The notes below the pieces were generated by a model. The model was not told where the DNA came from. It searched no databases and was given only the letters and a program-made list of their open reading frames with translations. This document shows positions 55,715 through 64,000 of a DNA stretch of 64,000 bases, one piece after another. Origin of the DNA: Umbilicaria muhlenbergii (lineage: Eukaryota; Ascomycota; Lecanoromycetes; Umbilicariales; Umbilicariaceae); assembly GCA_000611775.1 (NCBI GenBank), contig KK106982.1, positions 2,599,992 through 2,663,991 on the forward strand, in the 5' to 3' direction. The position numbers were made by a program, and so were the translations under genes. Every line of letters begins with the position of its first letter. Positions within the stretch are counted from its first letter, which is position 1.

Positions 55715-56476
55715 CTACGTCTTGATTGCATCGATCGTCCCTCGACCTACCTCATTCCCTCCATCATAAATGGTGAACGTGGCCGTTCCAATGTTATTCT
55801 TATCCAGCATATAGCCCCATACGGCCCCTATAGCAGCATTGACGACACCCCATGTCTGTTGATGGTTATTCGAGTTGGCGCAGTAAATCTGACAGTCGTA
55901 TGGCCCGGTCTTCCAGTCAAACATGTAAATCCCATTGGGAACCAGCCCGTCGCCATTCTGCGCGATGCGAGCTTGCACATCTTCGGCTGCGTTCTTAAGC
56001 AAATACATGATGCCGGTTTGTGCAACATTGTAGACAAGGTTGATGACCACGTAGGTTCGACTATTGGGCGCAAATCATAACTTAGCAATCCCTCACACAG
56101 GGCGCCGTATGCCGTCCTGCCCTGGCGGCGCCCGGTGAGACCTGAAGGTTCAAGCGGGCTCCCCCTGCAAATCTTGATGACTGAAGGGAGAACTGCTAAC
56201 CTGTTGGGTGCACACCATAGCATAGTATCGGGGCCTCGAACTTCGAGACCGCTGGGTGCGAGATCGCGGCCCGATAAGAAGCTGGGCCAATGTCAGCGAG
56301 GTTGGATGGGTGCCAGAAGATTGGGACAAGTCCGCTTACGTTCCTGCTGTGGTCTTAGGATCATTGCCGCAGAACTGGGCCCTAGGCAAGAGCGTTGGAA
56401 CAGCGGCTGGCATTGCTAAGCTAAAGAGGACAAAATGCGTAAACGCAAAGACAGTTGAAATTCCAAAGACTCGCAT
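55715..56476 (-). CDS. Small secreted protein of unknown function
   Basis: Two exons (56340-56476 and 55715-56060) joined by a 279-nt GT-AG intron in matching phase give 160 residues. The N-terminus MRVFGISTVFAFTHFVLFSL then AMPA is a convincing signal peptide cut near residue 24. The mature part has few cysteines and a core SNNHQQTWGV ... ATFTIYDGGNEVGRGTI shared with the broken paralogue to its left (roughly one third identical by eye). I do not recognise the family. Size, secretion and local duplication would fit an effector-like or antimicrobial protein, but nothing in the sequence shows that. Confidence 0.65.
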
Positions 56477-56917
56477 AGTGATAGTAGGAGTGATAGTGGT
56501 TCATTTACATCGCTCGAAAGTAAAGGAAAGACCGATATTGCTCCTGAGCACCGGTGCTTGAGGTAGTCGCGAGAGATGATGGTCGAAATGTTGCACCTCC
56601 CGATATATATTATATTTCATTGAGGGACGGTGTTGTCAAAGATGGAAGATTCGTAATGCTGGACAGTGTGCAACGTCGCGTGTCGGTCGCCAAAGTTTCA
56701 AGCGATCAGGTCTCGGGCCGCAATGCACCGCCTCTATTGCTCTGCCGCGTCCGTCAAGCTTTGAACTCCCTCGTCAAACTTTGTAGCGCAGCGATGGTTT
56801 CTTCTTGACTCGTTTTGAACCACATTGAAACACCCGTCCTCGCCAGATCTCCAGACTGACACAACACGGCTTTTGTGGTTCGGGTTTCGAACCCTGATAG
56901 TAAAGTGCTAGGCTTGG
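56477..56917. other. Intergenic region
   Basis: No gene is supported. A GGGTTCGAAACCC inverted motif at about 56888-56903 is not part of a tRNA. Confidence 0.4.
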
Positions 56918-58573
56918 TTACAGCCAACCTGGTGGAGCCCGTGCACTTAAATTGTCCTCCAAAGGTTTGATGACCGCGCCGCACACCGCTGCGCGAAACC
57001 TTTCTGAGTCTAGGTCGTGCGTATCAAGATCAAACCCGTAGAAACAACGTCTTACCACAGCCGTGTAATCCGGCCCCATCTCGTAGACCAAGTCATTGTC
57101 AACGAGGCGGGCTGCTGTGTAGTAGTCAGTCAATGCTTCTGACCCACGTGCATCTAAATAACCCTGTTGGGTCCGTTTCTCTTTCAGCGGCACGTTGAAT
57201 GCTAGCTCCAACAAGACTAAGGACAAGGCGTGAAGCTCCCTGTTCCGCAGTCTCGGACCCGGTTGACTTGATGCAGGATCCATTCGGAGCGAAAGCTGGC
57301 TGCGATGAAGACTGAAATGTTCGGACGACGAAAGGCTGCCATCTGGAGGTAAGGCGCTCACCGGAGTCATCAGCTATGAGTTGTATGTCGACACTACCCC
57401 ACGATTTGCCCAGCCAAGGAGAATGGCTAAGTTGTAGTACCGCATAGGCCAACGTGAGAGCAACTTGAGCTCTATGCCATGTATACCAGCGTCTGGTTGA
57501 TTCCACCAACGGGCTTTTGGGTCGTCCGATGAATTGAGAGAGGCGAGTCGAGGACCTAGGCTCGGCCAAAGCCATGGGCTCAGCAGCAGCTTGAACCATG
57601 AAACATGCACTTCCAGTAATTAAAGGGTCACCGAAGGGTATCATTTGATTTATTAGGTGTATATGAGTGAATGTAGAACAAATGTCTTTCGCGTTTGGTT
57701 GAGCACAAGATGTTATCGTGGGACTCGTCCACAATAAGCGTATGTCCGTCTCTCGCGACTTCCAATGCGTATTCACATCGGCTTCGCAAGGCACTGGCAT
57801 GAGCTTAAACAACACTCGGAAATGTATCTCGCTTCCAAGAGGCTTGAGTTTTGTATTTCGCAGTGGCTTAAGCCGAATATTTGCCTCATGCGTGAGGCCT
57901 GATTTGCAGTTTAAGCCTTTCGCTATGACTTCATAGAGGTTCGAAGCTGCAAGACGCATCAGCTTGAGTTTCACCAGGTCCGGTTCTTGTGCAGGGAGTA
58001 AGGTTTCTGTCTTCTGTGAAAGTTGGGCAAAACTTTGTAAGTTGTTATTGTATCTCTGAAGGCTGTCGAGTAGTTTCTCACGTTTATTTCCTTGCGAAGC
58101 TGAATATTATCTACAACACAACGCTATCAGTTCAAAACATTGACTTCAACTTAAGATGTCACGAAGCAGCATATGATACTACTCACTCTATTTATGCGGA
58201 GCTCGTCCTGTAGCTGCGTAATGACTATGTTCATGTCTTCTAACACAATCAAGCAGCCATGATGCCTTGTCTCCAACTGCGCCTTCAAAACGGCAGCTGT
58301 CGCCGGGACGTGCCATGCTGGGCCGTTTGGGTCCTTGAACAATTCGTCGCACGCATTGGCGCTGATAGCAGGTGATAGAAGTTGAATTAAGGAGAGTTCG
58401 AGCAAGTCTCTCTGAGTGCAGATCTGCCGGGTCAGACGGTTCAATTCCCTTCTGTATTTACTGGGATAAAGAAGAGTTGTCAGCGGCTCAAGGCCTCTCT
58501 CGAAGTCCTGAACAGCGCGGATCAGGAGTGGAAAGACAGCCAAGACAACTCCGGCAATCTCAAAGCCGGTCAT
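56918..58573 (-). pseudogene. DUF7580-like (prion/NLR-associated N-terminal domain type) gene with frameshift
   Basis: Exon 1 (ATG at 58573) starts MTGFEIAGVVLAVFPLLI, a hydrophobic N-terminus seen in many fungal HET/NLR-associated proteins, followed by a helical region. The next exon (about 58100-57300) has REKLLDSLQRYNNNLQ, AQVALTLAYAVLQLSHSPWL and WGSVDIQLIA. The C-terminus (LRNRELHALSLVLLELAF, RCFYGFDLDTHDLD, KPLEDNL) continues in a different frame from about 57300 to 56918. The LAYAVLQL...PWL and LRNRELxALxxxLLEL motifs are those of the DUF7580 family. The join near 57300 has no usable intron, and the exon 1-2 junction is also unclear, so the copy is probably broken. Confidence 0.55.
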
Positions 58574-60227
58574 GATAAAGAGCCGAGTAGATTGAATTCA
58601 GTCAGATGGGATCTTCAAGGGATAAATATCATATGGTACTGCGGTCAACTACATCTGATGAAAGATATAGATTACCAAGGTTAAGCTGACTGTGGAAGGA
58701 TAAGATGGTGGGTCTGACATTATCAGCTGCAAACTCATCATTGGTGCGGTTAATTGAATCCTTTCGTTGTAACGTTTGGTCCCCCAAGCTGATGACGACA
58801 GGCAAAACTGAGGGCCCCGTTTATAAGACAGCCAGCGGCGTGCAAGCTACTCACTAGTCAGATTCAATTTATGGGAGTGGAAAGAGGTCAGAACGTCAAG
58901 CTGCCTGAGTGTTGACAGGCCTTATCAGTTGGCAGCTTATTCAAGCAACAATCAGATATGACAGAGGGTCTTCATGTCGTTGTCTAAACATTTTCTGTGA
59001 AACAATGAAATGAGGCATACGGAATATGAACACCACGTACGAGCGCACTGAATGGAACTGAGGCGCCCCTTGGCATCGTGAGCAAAGACATAAACTGAAA
59101 GCCGCTAGCGGCTAGTTTCTGTTAGCTTACACGCCGCTAGCTGTCTTCTAGACGGGGCCAAACATAATATATAATTTAGTTTTTGCGTTACTACATTTGC
59201 ACTAATCCAACACTACCAAGATCAAAGGGTGCTTACAGTCTGAGGGCCGCGGACAAAAGAGGTGGCACACTCCCTCCAAAGAACCGTGAAAATAGGCACA
59301 TGCGCAACAGCAATCACACAACAACAATTTACTCTCCATTTCTTAAAAATGTGAGATACATAGATTATATACTGAAGTTCTATCTGTAAAACTTCAACAT
59401 CTTCAAAGTAAATTTGTACAGTGCTGCAGCTGTTACCATTCAGGTCATCAATCATTTTGGAGAGTGTGGCAGATATTCTGTCCCCGGCCCTCAGTCTTAG
59501 CCGAACAGTGTTCTGAATAACCGTGGGCTAGCCCGCCTAATTAGACCAGCCTAAGGTAGACCGAACCCGGGGGCGGGCTAAGACCGGACTGTCAGTCGTC
59601 GGGCCGGGTGTCGCTAGCCCTGACACGTGCCTAGAGTATTTCATCAGTCTGAGGTGTGAAGGCCAGATGCGACATCACTTAGCTCATATTTGTCACATTC
59701 CCACTCTGCCGTTCCCTCAGACGCCTCGGTCTGGGCTCGCCTAGACTATGTATTCAGAACATTGCCCCGGCGCAGTGACGTTGGAAGCCACAGAAGTGAG
59801 AACGTGAAAGCCACAAAAGTGAGGAAATTAGCTGGTTTAGATTGTGGGATGCAAGCTGCTTCAAGGTAGCCTATGGCGGTTACGACACGTGATCTATGGT
59901 GCCAGAGTACTGCTTGACAGCGACTCATTGAAGGGCGAAGTGAAGATGTGATGGATGCACGCTTTACGGATAAGATGGATTAATTTGTTATATACGAATT
60001 TAAAAAAAGATAACCCACAACTAGTTTAGCAACCATATATCGAAACAAAATCCCCATAGCTCTCTATCTACAAACCCCATCTCAAACAAACCACCGCATC
60101 GACCTCACCCCCCAAATCAACTTCCCCCTCTCCACACTCTCTCTAACCTTTCCCTCTCTCTTCTTCTCTAACTTACTCCCCCTAGTCCCATCCCCTCCAC
60201 CCCCCTAGTCCCATCCCCTCCACCCCC
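58574..60227. other. Intergenic region without a recognised gene
   Basis: No gene is supported. There is a CCGCTAGCGG palindrome at about 59102, repeated as GCCGCTAGC at about 59132, and a GC-rich stretch with repeated CGGGCTA/TAGCCCG motifs at 59530-59625. 60179-60228 carries two copies of a 25-bp C-rich repeat running up to the stop of the next gene. Confidence 0.45.
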
Positions 60228-63069
60228 CTAATCCCACCCCCCATTATAACTCGCACACCTCCCACTCCCCACACTCACCCTCGCATTCACCTGCAAGCAA
60301 TCCTGATACTGACTCTGACACTTCCCCGTCGCACTCGCATAACTATCCTGCCCCACCCCCTGCTTCTTGTCCCGACAACTCTGCGCATACACCCCGACGC
60401 ACGAATTGTACTGCGCCTTGCACGCGTCCTGGCACCCCTGCGCCACAGAGCCGCGCGGGTAGGAGCTGCAGGACTTGCTGTCTTGGCTCGTGTATAATTT
60501 GAACGGGTTGAGCCGGAAGTCGGAGGCGAGGTCGTTGCAGGTTAGCACGGGGGGCGTGATGCCGCCGACGCATTGCCCGGCCGCGTAGCCGCTGCTGGGG
60601 CTGCCGGTGGGGAGTGCGCAGATGTTGGTGACGGTGGGGACGGGCACTTTGCTGGTGGTGGAGGGGCTGGACGAGCTGGTTGTGCTGCTGCTGCCGGCGG
60701 AGGGGGTGCAGACGCCCGCGGCCGCCGAGGTGGTGCTAGTGGAGGCGGAGCCGCCCACGGGCGGGTTCTTGGAGATGTAGTCGCTCTTGCTGCATCTGGT
60801 GCTGGGAGCGCTGCTGCAGTACGCGCTCACGGACGAGCACCAGGAGACGTAGTTGGCGCATTTGAGGGCGGCGGGCCAGCCGGCGATGCTCCAGCAGTCG
60901 GCGATTTGGAGGATACATTTCGAGGCGGCGGTCTGGCAGCCGCTGCTCTCGCTCCAGGTCGGGAGGGGCTGCGAACACCAGTTGCCGCATCCGTACTCGC
61001 AGGTTGGGGCTGGGGCGGTGGAGGTGCATTGGCTTGCTGATGATGTTGTCGATGTCTTTGAGGTTGTTGTCGTGGTCGTTGTCGTGGTCGTTGTGGTGGC
61101 GGCGGCTGGGGAGGAGGTCGATGTGGAAGTGGAGGTTGGGTGGGTTGGGGTTGGGGTTGTGGAGGTGGAAGTGGAAGTAGTGGAAGTGCTCGTGGGGGTT
61201 GTCGCCGTAGTAGACGTTGTGGAAGTGGTAGAGGTGCTCGTTGGGGTTGTCGCCGTAGTAGACGTTGTGGAAGTGGTAAAGGTGCTCGTGGGGGTTGTCG
61301 CCGTAAAGGACATGGTGGATGTGGTGGATGTGGTGGATGTGGTCGTGGGTGTTGTCAAAGTCGTCGATGTGGACGAAGTGGTGGAGGCAGTTGTCGATGT
61401 GGTCGAATCCGTGGTCGATGTGGTGGATGTGGTCGTGGGTGTTGTCAACGTCGTTGATGTGGACGAAGTGGTGGAGGCAGTTGTCGATGTGGTCGAATCC
61501 GAGGTCGATGTGGTGGATGTGGTGGATGTGGTCGTGGGTGTTGCTAACGTCGTCGACGTGGTCGAAGTGCTGGAGGGAGTAGTCGAAGTAGACGAATCCG
61601 TGGATGTAGTCGATGTGGCCGAAGTTGCCGATGTGGTCGAATCTGTGGATGTGGTGGAAGTGGTCGACTCAGTGGATGTAGTGGAAGTTGCCGATGTGGT
61701 CGAATCTGCAGAGGTAGTGGAAGTGGTCGACTCCGTGGTTGAAGTCGAAGTGGCTACCTGGGTCGATGTGGTGGGAGTGGTCGAAGTGGTTGAGTCAGTG
61801 CATGTAGTGGACGTGGTCGACTCGGTGGATGTTGTGGGAGTGGTCGAAGTGGTCGAATCGGTGCAGGTAGTGGAAGTGGTTGACTCGGTGGATGTTGAAG
61901 TGGTCGAGGGAGTGGGCGTGGTGGACGTGGTGGAGTCTGTTGTAGACGTGGAGTCTGTCGTCAAGGTCCTGTAATCGGTTGTCAACGTAGCGGAGTCAGT
62001 CGAAGATGTCGCGGAGTCGGTCGTAGACGTTGCCGAAACAGTCGACGTTGCAGAGCCAGTTGTGGACGTTGCCGAGTCTGTTGTAGACGTTTGCGAGTCG
62101 GTCGTGGACGCTGAGGAGGATGTAGTCGATGCTGCAGCGGAAGAGGAAGTCGAGGATGCAGCCGCAGAGGTGGTCGTAGACGTTACCACTGGCGGAGGTT
62201 GCATCTTAGGCCCGCACGGTTCCGAAGATTGCAAATCGGCAGCAACGTAGAGGTTCAGCGCCGCACGCCCACCGCAAATCTGGCTTGAGTTTCCAGAACA
62301 TGGCATATTGCAAGTGGAGCTCGAGATCGGTACGGATCCATTGCCAATCACAACACCACAGTAGCACCTGTAGGGACGTTAGTCAGGAAACATACGATAC
62401 GAGGAGGTGATATATGCATACTCTCCCGAATACTCTGTGCCAGCCAGAGGATAACCCTGGTTAAGACAAGCACTTAGACACAACTCTGTGGTGAGAGTGG
62501 TCTTGTTCAATTGGTTTTGGCGGTATATCAGCGCACGACCATTGGAGGAGCCGTCAGAGTAACAGCCTTGGGGTTCATAGTCGGAAATCTCGGCCGCGCT
62601 GGCAGGCGGGAAGGTAGGATCCATGTAGACCGAGAGAATGTCGTTGCCACCACAGGTTTGGGTCTTGTTGCCCGAGCAAGGGAAAGAGCAGCTGGTTTGG
62701 GGCAAGGCGGCTCCACTGACGGAATCGCCACAGAAGCATTCGCCGTAGTACTCGAGACCAGCGTAGCGGTAACCATTGGCTTTGTAATGTTAGCGAAAGC
62801 GTATCACCGAGGATTGGCTTTGACTGACCTTTGCACGAAGCGACACACAGCTCAACCGTCATGTTATGGGTGTCGAGCCCGGAACTGAAGGGCAAGGTCC
62901 GGGGAACAGATGTATCGGTGTAGCATCCGACATAGACAAAAGGAGTGAAAGGGTAGCTACACGGTGGAGCAGGAGGTCCACCGGTACGTTTGAACAGGTC
63001 GGTGGCACCAACGGCAGAAGTGAATGCGGACAGCGCCATTGAGGCGGCCAAAAGAGAGTTGAGAACCAT
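60228..63069 (-). CDS. Secreted WSC-domain protein with mucin-like Ser/Thr stalk
   Basis: This is an extracellular or cell-wall glycoprotein. Exons 62829-63069, 62422-62779 and 60228-62367 join in phase to give 912 residues. A signal peptide (about 1-22, MVLNSLLAASMALSAF) precedes two WSC carbohydrate-binding domains: about 42-134 (YVGCYTDTS ... CFCGDSVSG ... CSGNKTQTCGG) and about 148-232 (PQGCYSDGSSN ... CYCGVVIGNG ... CSGNSSQICGG). Then comes a TST/TTS stalk of about 390 residues (roughly 245-640), surely O-glycosylated, encoded by short imperfect repeats. A Cys-rich C-terminal part (about 640-912) has CGNWCSQPLPTW and repeated CxxxYxxC patterns. No transmembrane segment or obvious GPI signal is seen, so it is not a classical Wsc stress sensor. 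A wall or matrix polysaccharide-binding role is the best guess. Confidence 0.88.
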
Positions 63070-64000
63070 GTTAATGGTAGTAAAGAATGAAACCGCAACC
63101 GTATGAGCCTACAGTGCAGGGTGCAGGAAGACAAGACAGTTGAACGAACGTATCGAATTGATGGCTTGCTTCTCAGGGAAGCCTGAACAGTTATATACAG
63201 GAAGACAAGAAGGCATGCATGGCCGAGCCCACACTCAACCATGCAATGCCAATCCGCAGATGCGCCAACAAGAGGAAGCGATGACAAAAAGCATAGCGTG
63301 CGGAGCGGGTGCGTGGGAAGGTAATCGTGAGACAACCAAGCCAAATCATTGTCCATGGGTCTCCAAGACTTTGGGCCAGCAGCGGTCTGAAGGCCCGGAA
63401 GCAAAGCAACGAGAGTGTCACTGCAGCCAAGTCTGGCGGTGGCATAGGAATCCCGCCACGATGGGGCATCGGAACCCAAGAGAAGGGCTTGGAGACAGAT
63501 CTGGACCCTGCCCAACGCCCGAAGGAGCGAATCAACAACGTCGTGGACGCCGAGCGTGGCAGAAGAATGACTTTATTGACAACTTACAGACAAAGGCAGT
63601 CCAAGAAGACTCGGGGGCGGATATGCGGTCTCCTCGGTCCCCATTCGAGTTAAGCATTTTGAGGTTGCTGTCTCTCGCTAACGCCGTGCTGGTGCTCCCC
63701 GTTGTAGATCCGTAAGGTACCGTATAGATCCAAAGTGGGCCGAGTCTAAGCCTTGCCGAGATAGCCACGGACCGATGGGGCCAAACACTCACGTCTAGGG
63801 TCTCCCTAAAATTGCAGCGACAACCTGAGTACGGGGTAACCATGCGAGAAACCAGCTCTCTTGGCTTCGCCTGCAAAGTGGGTTTTCTTCCGATCAACTC
63901 TGAAGACTTTACACCTCGTGATCGAGACCATACTTTTCTCGTGCGCTCCTCGTGGAAGACACGAGGAACGGAGCGGAGCAGAACTTTATCCTCTCAGCTC
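63070..64000. other. Promoter side of the WSC gene and unassigned sequence
   Basis: No gene is supported in the last 930 bp. A TTATATAC sequence at about 63190 could be the TATA element of the WSC gene. Confidence 0.4.

Noticed and set aside
56880-56950. Possible tRNA: GGGTTCGAAACCC resembles a T-arm on the minus strand
   Set aside because: Only three stem pairs form, the two outer pairs fail, and no matching acceptor, D or anticodon arms are found around it.
60853-61974. Long plus-strand frame rich in Val/Asp opposite the WSC gene
   Set aside because: It is the mirror of the Ser/Thr repeat stalk. The spliced minus-strand gene has a signal peptide and domains; this frame has only repeats.

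Overview
This window comes from a nuclear chromosome of a filamentous ascomycete (Pezizomycotina). The genes have short GT-AG introns of about 50-170 nt, and the protein families are typically fungal: Cdc42, a SIT-family siderophore transporter, a four-RRM Mrn1/Nrd1-like protein, a Pth11-like/rhodopsin-domain membrane protein, a WSC-mucin protein, a P450, and a DUF3435 protein with an RTC4-like tail. I cannot name the genus.

Layout. 1-13 kb is mostly conserved, moderately GC-rich sequence: the 3' part of an agmatinase-type ureohydrolase, CDC42 (-), a siderophore transporter (-) divergent from a GFA-domain protein (+), and a large RNA-binding protein (+). At 13-15 kb lies a seven-TM membrane protein. 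From 15 to 46 kb is an accessory island. It holds a 654-bp MITE with long terminal inverted repeats and a 9-bp target duplication, a decayed ankyrin gene, a C2H2 zinc-finger gene, and a 20-kb AT-rich nest of three Ty3/gypsy elements inserted one inside another within a Helitron-like relic. The island ends with a 350-bp assembly gap, a weak hypothetical gene, and a large DUF3435 (tyrosine-recombinase, Starship-captain type) gene read from right to left. From 47 to 64 kb are a drug/polyamine-type MFS transporter, a cytochrome P450, two related small secreted-protein genes (one broken), a broken DUF7580-like gene and a secreted WSC/mucin protein.

The TE nest can be read layer by layer. Outer element C (19299-39305, 455-bp LTRs, minus strand) was split by element A (21286-34018, 207-bp LTRs, minus strand). 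A was in turn split by element B (27221-33722, plus strand). Each layer has a matching or one-transition 5-bp target duplication. All three are heavily mutated by transitions, but the pattern is not classical CpA-to-TpA RIP: CpG is almost gone, and many Trp and Arg codons have become TGA.

The most interesting single gene is the DUF3435 protein at 42153-46429. Candidate recombinase residues (R, HxxR, W, Y) can be read in it. One long reading frame links it to Cys/His-rich segments and an RTC4-like C-terminus, interrupted by one apparent 1-base frameshift in a homopolymer. It sits at the right edge of the accessory island with its transcription pointing into it, as expected for a Starship captain, but I could not establish element boundaries.
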